From the NCBI GenBank assembly GCA_964020085.1, contig OZ026597.1:20284021-20348020 (forward strand): 64,000 nt of DNA, given 5' to 3'. The notes beneath the pieces were generated by a model, which made no database searches, was not told the origin of the DNA, and was given only the letters and a program-made list of their open reading frames with translations. The position numbers were made by a program, and so were the translations under genes. This DNA comes from Micromussa lordhowensis. Its lineage: Eukaryota > Cnidaria > Anthozoa > Scleractinia > Lobophylliidae. Every line of letters starts with the position of its first letter. Positions within the stretch are counted from its first letter, which is position 1. Of the stretch, positions 9,652-21,500 are shown in pieces.

Positions 9652-10951
9652 GAATGGTCTTCTTAACCTTTTTTCTGACGAAAGTCTGAAGATATCGAGA
9701 GCCCCCTTCATTAGTTATTAAATTTTAAGTCGGCTTACTTTGTTGTTGTTAAAAAACAAAAACAAAACACGCCAAAAAAACAACAACTAGGATTCAAATT
9801 TTAACATCTTGTGCTTAAAAGTATTTCTCTTTACTGGCTCGTCCAGTTCTGGTCCCTCTCTCTGTCACGCGTTGCGTGACAAAGAGAGGGGCCAGTCTGG
9901 CAAGTGTCCCAGCAAGTGTCCCGACCACGCCGTTCTCCTTACCAGTCCCGCTACTCTTTCTTGCTCATGTTTGTAGATCAAGTGTTTTCTTAAACAGTCT
10001 AACAAGCAAGGCCGAATTAGTGTCTTGACCTGGTGCTGGTCTACTTTGTAAATTAAAAGTATCAAAGGTTGACAATGTACCATTTGTTGTTGTGCTCTAA
10101 TACAACACCAAATAGTAATATAGCGTTACTTTTCTATAATAAAATGCAGATTATAACCCCTCGCTTATAAGCCCTCGTGGTTATAAGTTCATCGGTCCGC
10201 TAAGGAAAAAATATTCTGGTTATACCCCCCCCCCCCCCCCCGATATACAATTCTTGGTTTTCACGTGACGTCATCAATATTCTAAAATGTAAAATCACTG
10301 AGCCCCTGAGTTTTCAGCTTTCTTTGGTCATTAAACATGCTTAATATATTTACTTTTGAAGGTTTTCAGTTCAATAGCAACCTTCGTTTTTATAGTAGGG
10401 CATTTTGAAATTCGGTGTTTTCACGCCACAGTGTCGCGTATGCCTGAAAAAAAAATACTCATTCAGCGATTTTTAGCAATCTAAACTGTTGTGGTATTGT
10501 GAAAAGTGTTAATGTGAATATCTGCTAGCTCAAAAGGGTGAACAGGTCGATTTTTATAGCAGAATTAAATTCCAGATGTTTTCATTGATTTCCGGCCGCC
10601 ATTACTGCGTACAACTATGGCGTTTCCATACTGAGCTCTATAAATTTGAGTAACACATTTTGACGGCTAACTCAACTGACTCAAGTACGAAGCATCGCAA
10701 AGATCCGAGACTCGGCAAAGTAGATAAAGCTATTAATCTTCTATAATATCACCAATTCCTGACTGTTTTTATGCAATAGTTTTGATTTTATTTTTTCGTT
10801 GCGTGACAGTCAAAACCAGCAACCTTTTCCACATCAACTTACGGTTTCACACAATATTGTAGTTGAAATAAGGGGCAAACAAAGAATAAATATGCAAGTA
10901 AATCCAAACGGTTTTTGACACCACATATCTCCTCAGTTACTGTTCCAACTA
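9652..10951. other. Intergenic stretch with small repeats
   Basis: Holds a perfect-looking hairpin at about 9851-9893 (CCTCTCTCTGTCACGC with its near complement), a TATAAGCCCTCG-type repeat at about 10150-10195 related to 40800-41110, a C17 run at about 10225-10241, and at about 10580-10835 a dispersed repeat related to 14460-14690. No gene seen. Confidence 0.5.
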
Positions 10952-11381
10952 CAGTGAAACCTGTATTAAGCGGACACCGTTGGGACCCTCACCAGTGTCC
11001 GCTTAATACATGGTGTCCGCTCTAAACAGGTTCAGCAATAATAGTTAATTATTAACCCTTTTGTAACACCGTGTAAGATCAAAGACTGCTCCCAGCATAA
11101 TGTCCAGACAGTAATCTGGAATAATCTGCTTAGCTTTAAAACGACATCGCTGAACAATGTTAACAGTGTCTGAGCTGAGCTTTTAGAAGTAAAAAGCTCT
11201 TTAAGTGTCCGCTTATTGCAGGTTTTGTGCAACACAATGGCGTAATATTGGTGTCCGCGTCCGCTTAACAGAGGTGTCCGCTCAACGCAGGTTTATTGTA
11301 CAGTAAATGTGGGAAGAATGTTTAGGAACTCAAGCTGGTGTCCACTTAATACAGGGTGTCCGCTTAATACAGGTTTCACTG
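10952..11381. mobile_element. pogo/Tigger-like MITE, 430 bp
   Basis: The ends are CAGTGAAACCTGTATTAAGC and its inverted copy, flanked by TA on both sides (10950-10951 and 11382-11383), as expected for Tc1/mariner-pogo elements. Further GGTGTCCGCTTAA-type motifs repeat inside both ends. No transposase. Relics of similar ends (CAGTCAAACCTTAATTATC) occur reversed at about 14316-14386 and (CAGTAAAACCTC) at about 21702. Confidence 0.8.
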
Positions 11382-11719
11382 TACTTCCATTTCCAATGCT
11401 CCTGTGGCCGAATCAAACACCTCCCAAAACTGATAAGACAACAACTTTCCATATCAACTGAATGAATAATTGGTGGGAAAGTTCTTTTTTTTGGAATGAA
11501 GAAATCCCTAGCAATCTTTTCAACATAACTTATAAAAGCCCTGGTAGTGATGATTGTAGTGCTTGATGATTTAAACCAAACTAATTCCCACAATTTATGA
11601 CTAAGAAGACCATAAGGACAATTTCGTTTTTGATGTTCAGCAGAATGTAAGCTAGGCTCAATGGGAACTAGTACATGTCGGTACTGGCAGGGATCAAAGT
11701 TTACAAAATAACTGAGATT

Positions 11720-12160
11720 ACAGCATGCTCTCATTGGTCGATAGGTGTGTTAAGACGAGAGTTTGTAAACACGGTTGTGATGTTTTAGATTCACATATAT
11801 ATTTGAGAAATATTTTACAAAAGCAACAGAGTATTTTTCCGTGTTTACATAGCCTCATCTAAACACTTGGGACACTGGGAGAATTCTCAAAAGTTATGCA
11901 AACCGTCGACTGTGTCTCAGTTTTGCATAGATAATTTGGTTTTATCAACTGGGTTGATAATGTGAATTGGCCATCGTAAAGAGATTCGGAAAATCTGACG
12001 TTTCGAGCGTTAGCCCTTCGTCCGCTATACTCCCACCGATGCAGCACCAGTTTCTTTAAAAGAAACTTGCCCCCTTTATCAGTTTTGCATAACTGTCTCA
12101 AATTCTCCCACCCTCTCTTGTGTTTAGATGAGTCTATGAAAACATGGAAAAAGTTCTGCA
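11720..12160. repeat. Fold-back repeat family, first copy
   Basis: Inverted elements around TTTACATAGCCTCATCTAAACAC and its reverse form TTAGATGAGTCTATG. The same family recurs at about 38790-39000. The copy is split by the hammerhead mini-element at 11930-12078. Confidence 0.5.
11930..12078 (-). mobile_element. 149 bp hammerhead mini-element
   Basis: Flanked by an exact 13 bp duplication TCAGTTTTGCATA (11917-11929 and 12079-12091). It starts GATAATTTGG and ends CTTTAT like the copy at 5242-5491. The hammerhead-like block is on the minus strand at about 11997-12024 (plus-strand GACGTTTCGAGCGTTAGCCC). It has the terminal-repeat sequence of Penelope B and no coding capacity. Confidence 0.78.
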
Positions 12161-12890
12161 GCTACACAAATTCCCGTAACTGTTTATGTTTAATGGTCAC
12201 AAGCTTAAACCTGTTACATCTTCACATTTGACATTTCTTTACAGGAATGTCAATAACAATCAACTACTCTGCTTTGAGGTTAAAAATATAACTTTTTGAG
12301 AACTACCATGTGTACATGTAGCACTTTACACTTGTTTTATTTGCTTTAGATGCAATAAATTGCTAAAATTACAAAGGCAAGTTTACTGTAACAAGAAAAT
12401 ATTATAACGGCAATGCAATTTTGAGATACACCAGTTTACAATGTATTCAAACTTTTTTTAACACAGTGGCATATGCATCAAATGTCATGGACGTATGACC
12501 ACAACCACATGATCTGAAATAAACAGGACACAGTAAATTAATTTAATACCCATGTCTAAATACCAGGTCAAATTATTTAATAGGATTTGTACATGCTAGA
12601 AAGATACACATACATGTAGATAGCCTGGGTAAACACCATCTTCAGCCAAAGAGAGAAGATGAACTCTCACAACCAAAACACCTTCTGGTTTTATGTGATA
12701 CCAATCTGATATTTCAACATTGCACAGCAGCGTGCCAAGAAAGTTGTGTCCGATAGTTTGGGGCTAAAAAATTTTGCAGTCAGCCTCTTTCCTTCACTTG
12801 CTTCATGGGCATGTGAAATTTCTCGAGAACTTTTTTTGAGGGGAAATTACAGAATTACTACAATAAATGTTTTTTGTGAGGGAGGGGTGG
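12160..12890. other. Intergenic stretch, nothing recognised
   Basis: AT-rich unique-looking sequence. The open frame at 12746-12958 runs into a SINE and is not supported. Confidence 0.4.
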
Positions 12891-12910
12891 GGTGGGTGGT
12901 TAAGGCTGGA

Positions 12911-13152
12911 TATGAGCGAAGTGGCTCATCAGGCTGGAGCTTATCCTGGGTTCAGTAGCATGAAGTGACTAGGAGTATTTCTACTCCCCCCTGGATGGGA
13001 TGCTAGGCCATCATAGGTTACCCCCAGCATTAAATTTGCTGGTACCCATTTATACACCTGGGTGGAGAGAGGCACTTTGAGAGTAGTGTTTTGCCCAAGA
13101 ACACAACACAATGTCCCCGGGCAGGGCTCGAACTCAGACCGCTCACTCCAGA
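12911..13152 (-). mobile_element. tRNA-derived SINE, minus orientation, head truncated
   Basis: Shares with 42984-43268 and 60449-60737 the phrases TTTCTACTCCCCCCTGGATG and ACACAACACAATGTCCCCGG, plus a reversed B box (GGGCTCGAACTC). The A box end is missing. Confidence 0.75.
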
Positions 13153-13534
13153 TAAAAAGATAAACAGTCCATAATTTTGCGATTAGAGAAAGGGAGAAAA
13201 AGGAACCAATTTGTCAGCTGAGTATGGTGTTAGTAAGCAGCAGATCTCTGATATCCGCAAGAACAAGGAAAAGATCATGAAGTTTCCCGACAACTTAGAG
13301 ACCAGCAAAGGACTGAAGCAAAAATCGCTGAAAGCTTGATAAAGCCCTTTATTATATAAACACCAGTGAAATACCAGGTGAGCTTTCACCGGTAAACATG
13401 ATATCTTTACACATGAAAACAACATATTATTTCACACATGAAAGTATCATGCTGTTTTCACAAGTCTTAAGATTACCATTGCTATAGCTACATTATCTCC
13501 TAAAAAGTACTCAGATGTGTTGGTGTATGATCGA

Positions 13535-13675
13535 AACATGATCGGTCCCTCCTTGGAAATCTTCGGCAATCTTCGGAAAATGTCTGGAAAATGTTCGGAA
13601 ACATTCGCCAATTTTGAAAAAACTTCAGAAATCTTCGGAAAGTGATCGGAAATCTTCGGAAAATTGTCGTCATTA
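13535..13675. repeat. Degenerate TCTTCGGAAA array
   Basis: About ten imperfect units of TCTTCGGAAA or TTCGGAAAATG follow each other with drifting spacing. No coding frame. Confidence 0.6.
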
Positions 13676-13697
13676 GTATGTTTTTATAATAAACAGA

Positions 13698-13826
13698 ATA
13701 TTACATGCCGGCTTGTGGATATGAATTTTATCTTCGAGTGTTCAACTCGATATCTCACGAGTGAGCGCAGCGTACGAGTGAGATATCGAGTTGAACACTC
13801 GGTTGAACACATGGTCATGTAATATC
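13698..13826. repeat. Fold-back element
   Basis: Outer ends ATATTACATG/CATGTAATAT and a strong inner palindrome at 13735-13801 (CGAGTGTTCAACTCGATATC and its complement) around a GC-rich centre. Confidence 0.65.
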
Positions 13827-13889
13827 CTCTATGTATGCCTAGTTTATTTGATTTGTAAAAGTGTTGTTCCAAGATCAAATGTTGCTTTC

Positions 13890-14260
13890 ACATGAAAAAA
13901 TTACTCAACTCTGATTGGCTGAGAGCAGTGCAGTTCAAGTGTAACGCCAGTGCAAAACGTGTAACACCAGTGCAAATTACACATCGCAATTCTGGATAAT
14001 GATTGGCAGAAAGGCAATGAGAAATTTTGTAGGCCAATGATATCATGTAAAGCAGTGACAAAAATTTTGTACGGAAACTCTGAAAAACGTTTTCTCAAAT
14101 GCAAAAAAATGGCTTCAAGAAACATCTTCTGGCAATTTTTCTGCACAAATTTTTTCATGTTTGTATTATTAATAAGTAATCAGACGGTTTTTCTCGTTCA
14201 ATTTGGAATTAATTTGCACTCGTGCAAATTAATTCCAAATTGAACTCGAAACCGTATTAT
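13890..14260. repeat. Dispersed repeat with GTGTAACACCAGTGCAAA units, copy 1
   Basis: Near-identical over most of its length to 47525-47875. This copy has two GTGTAAC(G/A)CCAGTGCAAA units; the other has three. It ends in a palindrome of TTCAATTTGGAATTAATTTG at about 14190-14250. The two copies share antisense frames, which reflects repeat identity and not a gene. Confidence 0.7.
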
Positions 14261-14315
14261 TACCTAAACTAATTTAATCAGTTTTGTTTTTCATTAATAT
14301 TCTTATATTCAATTA

Positions 14316-14690
14316 TCCGGACCCTTGATTATCGGGCTATTTTGTCTAGTCCCAGTGAGTCCAGATAATTAAGGTTTGACTGTACTTTCAATGTGTTGGA
14401 ACTCTAGAGAAATAATTTTTTATTTCAATAGAAGAACTCAATGACAGATGTTTCTGTTATTGTGTGGCAGCCATGTTTGTGCCCCTTGGAAGCACCAACA
14501 TGGTGTCCCTATACAATGTTCCAACCTCTATAAACTTGGGTGAAACACTTTTCCGCACAGACTTAAATCTTGGCGAGGTTTTTTATATATGAATCATATA
14601 TCATATCCCAGATTCTTGACTTACTTAATTGAATGGTTTTAATTTTTATTTCTGATTGTGTGACAGTGTAAACCAGCAATTAAGTCAAAA
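14316..14690. repeat. pogo-like end relic and dispersed repeat
   Basis: Up to about 14386 is a relic with a reversed CAGTCAAACCTTAATTATC end. About 14460-14690 matches 10580-10835 at low identity (CTCTATAAA..., GTGTGACAGT...ACCAGCAA). AATAAA on the minus strand at 14645-14650 is the likely COX5A poly(A) signal. Confidence 0.5.
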
Positions 14691-14744
14691 TAAATGAAGG
14701 CTTGACATAAAACTGTGATATTTACACTGTACCTTACAGTAACA

Positions 14745-17700
14745 TCAGTTTGTTAAGCCAAGTTCCTCTGGAGTAGAAAGTCCCAGTTCCTCCATGGTGG
14801 GTTTGACTTCACTCAGAATGTAGTTGTAGATTTCACTATTTCCTGCACTTTTATCCTTAACAGCCTCTAGAATCCTAATGGTCATGCCAAAGTCATCCAG
14901 ACGACGGCAAGCCTGCAGCATTGCAACTATGATCTTAGGTTCTGGCACCAAATCATGTCCATAGAGTTCATTCAACCCTTTACGCAGCTCCCAAAGATCA
15001 ATGTCAGGTCTAATAAACAAACAAAAAGGATAAAAAATATATGTATGCATTTCTAAAGACCTCTTCACTTCAAGAATTCAACCATGAGTCAATGTAAATG
15101 GTTTTAACATCAAGTCTATTTACAGTGAAGTCTATGTGGTTCTGGTTAATAATATGCCATAGGTACAAGGGAATCCTAGTGTGTGACCATGCAAATGAAA
15201 GCTACATGTATGTAACTGTATACTGTGCTTTCTTGTGGTACTGTTTTTATGTTCTAACTCTCACATGACCCATGCAAATGAAACTTATTGTTTGTTTTCA
15301 CCAAAACAACCACTTAATGTTTCTGTTTGACATAGACATGTAACACTTCGAAAACTGATGATAAGTGCCAGTCTGACGAGTCAGAACAGAGGACAGATAG
15401 ATTCCCACCATACAGCATAAATTATCGCCTAACTATAAGGAAGTAATTTCTTTATGTTAGAAACAAAGAACAACAATTAAAAAATTCAGTTATTTTGTGA
15501 ACTGCATATTGCAAATGGTCTATAGTACAGTAAAATTAGTATACCGTAAAAAAAAAAACAACTTGTTAACCATACCTTGAGAAATAAGCTTGCCATCTTG
15601 CATCAAACACTTCGTCAGATTCTTTAGGCTTGCTACTCATCTTTCTGGCTGTAACACCTGATATTGATGAGGAATTGAGGATATTTCTAACTTTGTAAAC
15701 TTTAAGTCTACAGTCATAAATGGATCCCCTTACAGTAGACACCCCTTAAACAATGGTTCCATTTCAAGCAATTAACATAATAGAGACTACTCCATCTAAA
15801 ATAAATAAATGAAATAATACTTCTTAGAACACATCTAGATACTACCATTTGCGTTCAACCGTGAAGCGTGAACATTTTTTTGCGCATGTTTATTTTTCAA
15901 ACGAGACAGTTTCCCAGACAACTGTATCGACTGGACCAATAAAAATGTTTTGTTTGGAGCACGAAACTATGAATGTTTGTCAAAGAAACGTGGCACATTT
16001 TGGTCACATGGAGTGCAGGTTTAACAAAATTAACGACATATTTCAGGGTTTTGGAAGCTTGGTGTCATTGTGACTTCAGAAAGATGGAGGAGCTAAAAAT
16101 AAACAAATTTGGACGAACCTATCGCACTGGAACAGAGGCAGCTCAAGCTATTGTTGTGAGGAGTTATTATTTTTTTAATCTGTATCCAAACGTTTAGCTT
16201 GTGAAACGTGACATAGTTACTGCCGTCATCTACTATTACATAATGACTGAGTTTCATTACGCGAAATGTGGCTCAGCGTATGGAGGTGTTATGTCTGGGG
16301 AAAAACATTAATAGTCCATTTTAGTCAAAATTTTGATACATGTATTTCTGTAACAAAAATAACTGATCTCAATTCCAACACCTCCACATGCTGAAAGGCG
16401 AGAGTCACGTTTTGAGTAGACTTGCCACAAGTCGACCTATTGAATTTTAATGTTTTTATGTTAGACCGAAAAGACTGAAAAGCGGGGTACGGTAGAGCGG
16501 TATGGTAGAATATGTTAGCCCGCGAAGCGGCCGACCGAGCGACGAAGTCGCGAGAGGTCGACTTGTCTCGCTTGAAGGGTTTCCATTTACGTTTCGCGCC
16601 AAAAATGAGGATTGGCGTGACTTGCAACTGGTGTCTCAGATTACACGATTCCACGGGAATTTAGGTTAGAGACCTGATCTTTCATCAGGGAAATAAGCGG
16701 AACCACCACCAAGACGATGGAGTAGCTATTCGCTTGATCTCCATTCAAACAATCAAACGCATACGGCGCTAGCTCAAAAGTCAAACTTTTCCCAGCTCCG
16801 GTTGGTGCAGAAACAAACACATCTCTTCCGGACAGATATGCTTCCAATGTTTTCTTCTGGTAGTCACGCAATATTAGATATCCCGTGGCCTTTGAAGCTT
16901 CTGTAATGGCTTTCGCAATCGACCCCATATTGAATTTAACCGCAAGTCAGACATTTCGGTCCCCAAGGAATATCCAGCAGACCTCTGATTGGTTGAGGCG
17001 CAGCGACCCGTTTTTGGGTCGCTAAAATTGGCGCCAATCAAGTATGAAAAGTCCTTCGTCCGGCGGGTACTGAAATAAACAAGACGAAGGACTTTTCTGA
17101 AAGTCTATGTTTTGAGTAATGAAACTCAGTCATTATGTAATAGTAGATGATGGCGGTAACTATGTCACGTTTCACAAGCTAAACGTTCGGATGCAGATTA
17201 CAAAAATAATAACTCCTCACAATGATAGCTTGAGCCGCCTGTGTTCCAGTGCGATAGGTTCATCCAAATTTGTTTACTTTTAGCGCCTCCATCTTTCTGA
17301 AGTCGCAATGACACCAAGCTTCCAAAACCCTGAAAAATGTCGTTAATTTTGTCAAACCTGCACTCCACATGACCAAAACGTGCCATGTTTCTTTGACAAA
17401 CATTCATAGTTTCGTGCTCCAAATGAAACATTTTCATTGGTCCAGTCGATACAGTTGTCTGGGAAACTGTCTCGTTTGAAAAATAAACATGCGCAAAAAA
17501 ACGTTCACGCTTCACGGTTGAACACAAATGGTAGTAAGACAATTTTTGCTTACACCTTTTGCATCTGCAAAGCAAATATATGAAATTTTAGTGAATATAT
17601 GAAATATATTCAATTATTTCTTTCACAACTGCTGAGGTGGGTAGAGAACTGTGAGTATCATTCATGTATTTACATCTTCTCTGCAGTTCAAGTTTCACAA

Positions 17701-18258
17701 ATTTCATATAGTCACTTTTCATTCTTCACCATCTACAAGAAAACCACGAGCTCACAAAGTAACCAATTGGTGTACATGATAATGTGCACATGTGTACATG
17801 TTGTAGTAAGCTTAGGCTTATATAATTTTACGTAAGCTTATTATCATGAATCAATATAATCCCTATTAATCAATATAACCCCTATTAATCAATATAACCC
17901 ATTATAATCCCTGTTTCTACAAATATCAATTGTAAGCTTCCATAAAACATGTTAATTTCTTAACTTTCTTTAAAGCCCTTGCTTAACTGAAAGGAACTAG
18001 TAAAATTTTCACGAATAGTACTCATCTGCGGGCAACTTTCGACTAAACTTTCATAAACTTATCTTCAATATTTAGTCACATATCTTATCATGCACCGTAA
18101 ACTTGGGCAACGGAGGTTTGACGAAAAGGTCACTCAAGCCATAAAACACTACTTAATTGCTCAAGAATGTCAGAAAAAGGAAGCCAAAACATACCCAACA
18201 TGGGGGAAGCTCCTCTTAAGGAGGAAGATACCAATCGTCGGGCGGCACAACGAAGCAT
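14745..18258 (-). CDS. COX5A: Cytochrome c oxidase subunit 5A, mitochondrial
   Basis: Nuclear-encoded subunit of respiratory complex IV on the matrix side of the inner mitochondrial membrane. Three exons on the minus strand: 18258-18195, 15657-15576 and 15009-14745, phases 1 and 2, all GT-AG, giving 136 residues (human about 150). Exon one starts [18 protein letters not shown], a basic Ser-rich presequence. Exon two ends [10 protein letters not shown]. Exon three gives [40 protein letters not shown] and STPEELGL, all matching the family. The start is fixed by the presequence and the absence of upstream coding. AATAAA lies about 95 bp past the stop. Intron one carries a 1.7 kb transposon. The start codon lies 260 bp from that of a divergent gene. 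Confidence 0.95.
15840..17535. mobile_element. DNA transposon with ~420 bp TIRs and RecQ-like helicase fragment
   Basis: 15840-16260 and 17116-17535 are inverted copies (start TACTACCATTTG). AGA flanks both ends (15837-15839 and 17536-17538), a possible 3 bp duplication. The middle holds a helicase fragment on the minus strand and no recognisable transposase. Academ-type elements are known to have 3-4 bp duplications and sometimes a superfamily II helicase, so this may be a deletion derivative of one; that is inference. It lies in COX5A intron one. Confidence 0.72.
16641..16928 (-). pseudogene. RecQ-like helicase N-terminal fragment in transposon
   Basis: 95 residues from an ATG at 16926-16928. 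It has the Q-motif-like [20 protein letters not shown], Walker [11 protein letters not shown] and motif Ia [12 protein letters not shown], typical of superfamily II RecQ-like helicases. It stops after RGIV, before the DEAH box and all later motifs, so it has no complete ATPase. It may be the first exon of a longer gene with the rest deleted, because the transposon ends about 0.4 kb downstream. Small hairpins (GACCCG/CGGGTC type and GAAAAGTCCTTCGTC with its complement) lie just upstream at 16995-17100. Confidence 0.65.
17536..18194 (-). other. Rest of COX5A intron 1 with 19 bp tandem repeat
   Basis: Holds about three copies of ATTAATCAATATAACCCCT at 17845-17914. The plus-strand open frame 18090-18341 overlaps COX5A exon one in antisense and is rejected. 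Confidence 0.55.
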
Positions 18259-18518
18259 TTCTGCCAAGTTCCTCTTTCACTGTAATCTCAAAATGGCGAC
18301 CGGCCACTAGTACCCATCAGTCCCTGCGATCATTTTTGTGAGGCCGCTGGGAAAGAAAATGCCGGCTTGCAGACGCAAGAAACGAATGTGACAACAATCT
18401 TCGAGAAATGTGAACTCGAGAGTGACCGGAGTTAATTTTGGTTTTATGAGGAATACAATGGTGTCTCTAGGTAGATAGGATGTAGCAGAACTCCTAGCAA
18501 AACGGTACGAGGGCTTAA
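18259..18518. promoter_or_regulatory. Shared divergent promoter region, COX5A and unknown gene
   Basis: 260 bp between two opposite start codons. Contains AAAATGGCG-type and GCGGCC-type short GC-rich stretches but no TATA box at a convincing place. Inference from position only. Confidence 0.45.
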
Positions 18519-21500
18519 ATGAGCATCATCGACGGTGAAAATGAGCTTGACGGTGATGACAAACACGAAGAAGTAAGTACAAAAACATATAAAGTAAAGA
18601 CATGCATGACATTTGATTGTGACCCTGGAAAATTGATTTGTTTCATTAATTATTAGGTTACCGTTTGTTTCTGTATCTATTAAGCTACATGTCTGTCGTA
18701 ATTCCTCGTATTTACTATTAATATGCCGCGCCAAATACTAAGGATACGGAAAATCGAGGGCACAAAAAGCACTACCAGGCACTTAAAGTGATGACAAACA
18801 AACATCAAAAGCACAAAGCAAGTCTAAAAAGATGCAGTAGTGACAAGGTAGAAGGGGCGGATCATTTTTAGGTCGATCCGCGCGCTCGCTGCGGCCTCAC
18901 CCACAATGTTTTTCTTTTTCTCGTGGAGATCAAGGGATATGATTGAATAAGTTGGACTGTGTTCTGGCGGTGTTTGAGAACAAAAGAAGGTATATTTTTC
19001 AAGGTCAACTGGTGTCAACTTAAGACACAATTTATAACACCGGCTAAAACACGGGTCCGTCCTCTCAAAGTGGAATGAGACTTTTATCCCTCTAAACTAT
19101 TGAGAATTTTTTGTTGAAAATAAAATGTTCACTGCCCAATGTGAACTAAAAAGAGAGAAAAGCCAACAACACTGCAAAAGAAAGTGAGGGAGTATAACCG
19201 AGTAAGAAAATGAAAAATGCGAACAGAAAAGCCTTGTCTATCTTGTCTAGACCTCGCTTATCTACCAAATTCTGCTTTGTCCACATATCCTAAAAGAATT
19301 ACGTTGTTTATGTGACAATTTGTTTGTGACAATTTTTATGTGACAACTCTCATTTTTGCTAATTGGCCAATTTTTATGTCACAAATATATTTGCCGAAAA
19401 GCTAATGTGTTAGCTTTTATGTGACAAATAAAAGTTGCCACATACAAAACATTACTTGTGTAGATGACTCGTCACATAAATGTGGCAAATATGTTTATAA
19501 GTACCAAAATTTTCATGGGGACCAACCCCCCCTCTCCCTCCGCCTTGTTTCTGTGTATCTCTACTGTCCATAGTCATTGGCACACTTAACTTTGAACTGC
19601 TGACAAATACATGTATTTGCCGTGTCTACACAATCAAAATTAATATATTTGTGGTATAAAAACTGTCACATAAAAATTGCTCGTGTAGACAAGACTTTAG
19701 TGTATGACATTTGCGCTGAAATCTTTCCAGCAAATTATGGCCAGAAAAAGTAAACTGTAACAGTGTATTTTATAGAGCTAAGAGGTACTGATAAATTCGC
19801 TTTTACCTGATAGAATAAGTATGGTACTCCTCGTGGGGGCATTAAAGCAAAACATATTAATTTATTCTGCTTTTATTTCTACAGCCAAAACTACAATGGG
19901 CTTCATTCAAACAATACCATCAACTATACGCAGTTGGAACAAGTGCTGACCATAGTGCTATTAAATCAGTGATTGATTGTGCTTTCCCAGATCAGGAGCA
20001 TGTAAAAGAAATAGAATGCAAGGAACTTCCATTGCAAGAAACAATTTTTAGTGTGCCTTGTTTGGCGTCAATTATTTGTGACGAGGAACTGTTTGCTTCT
20101 CGATATAAAGTAAATACTAAGCTTGAGTACAGTTGCAGAGATCCTGCAAGGGAAGAAAGCATTTGTACATGGAAAGCACTGTTACATAGTTTCTTTCAGA
20201 AGAAAAATATTGAACTGAGTCAGGTAAAGTGGAGAAGGAACTTTCTTCATTTATTTTCCTTAAAGACAGATCCATCATATACACTGGAGAAAAGGGAAGC
20301 AGCGTGTGCAACAGCCAAGAAATGTTCTTTGTTGGATGTTTCAGATGACCAGAGCAAGAAAATTCACAACAAGCCAGATCCTATATACAGTGGTTTTGGC
20401 AAGCTGAGGAATGGATTTTATGTTTCATCAAATGGGCTTGTGTTTTCTAGTGAAGCTGAGGTACACACTGATCTTAACTTGTGTATGTGTGTGTTGATTG
20501 AAATACCGTAATTTTTTTCAATAGGTAGCTGATTCACAGGTTGAAAAAGGTTACCACCTTTAGTAGTTATTTAGTAGTAATTCACTCAGGTTCAAGCACA
20601 AACTAAGTTTTCAAGTGATGTCATCAGAGATGACAACCTAAAAAAATTGAAATCCAGGAGATGGCTAATTTTTACCTTCTTAACCTCTAGAAAACATTGA
20701 TTATGTGTAATCAGTAGTAGAGCTCCACTGATTCAATAAAAAATATGCCTTGAATATTTCACAAATGTCTCCCCAAAATTAGCTGACATACATTACATGT
20801 AAGGGCAAAAAATCTACTTTAAAAATTTGCCTTTCTATTTGTGAGATTTGGTGACCCATACAGGAGATAGTGAGTTTTGTTTGTATCACAGGCTAGGAGA
20901 CTCCCGGATAATCCAGGAGAGTTGGTATAGATGTGTTGTGGATCTTATGGTAGCTTCCTTATAATCTGTTATTTACTTGGTATACCTGTTCATATACTTG
21001 ACATTCTTTTGACTTTTCACATATTTAAACATCCTTCTTAACAAGAAGAGATTTGTACAAGTGGCAAGCCAAGCAATGTCCTGGTTGTTGCAAGGAAATA
21101 TGTCACTTGCTGCTTGACACTTGTCAAAATTGGAGCCTTTCTCATGTCGGATTAAGGCCCTTGTATGACAACTTACAAGGTTATATAAATATAAATGTGC
21201 ATTTGTTTACATAAGGTAATGGGGAAATAAATGTTTTTTTGTAGAGAATCTTATCTCCCTCAATACAATTTTCTTCCAATATTATATATATTACTTTGTC
21301 TTTTAAACTTGTAAAACATGCAATTATGACAAGTTACCTTGCTCAGTATATCTAGTTATTGTAAACCAAATATTCTTAGAAAAATGATTGTGAATGCGTT
21401 GGTCATGCACACATTTATATGAAAACCAAATATTTTTTTATTTGTTATGTACTACAGTGTACATGTAAGTCCTAATGCAAACAAAGTGTTTAAAAATATG

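Noticed and set aside
10225..10241. Poly-C run as a functional motif
   Set aside because: Simple homopolymer; similar G/C runs occur elsewhere in the window and can also be assembly noise.
15849..16197. Coding frames in the TIRs of the COX5A-intron transposon
   Set aside because: The same frames appear in both inverted arms with different breaks and no domain; TIR sequence only.
17845..17914. CRISPR-like repeats
   Set aside because: Three imperfect 19 bp units without unique spacers in a eukaryotic intron; a minisatellite.
18090..18341. Plus-strand 83-residue gene
   Set aside because: Overlaps the COX5A presequence exon in antisense and has no support of its own.
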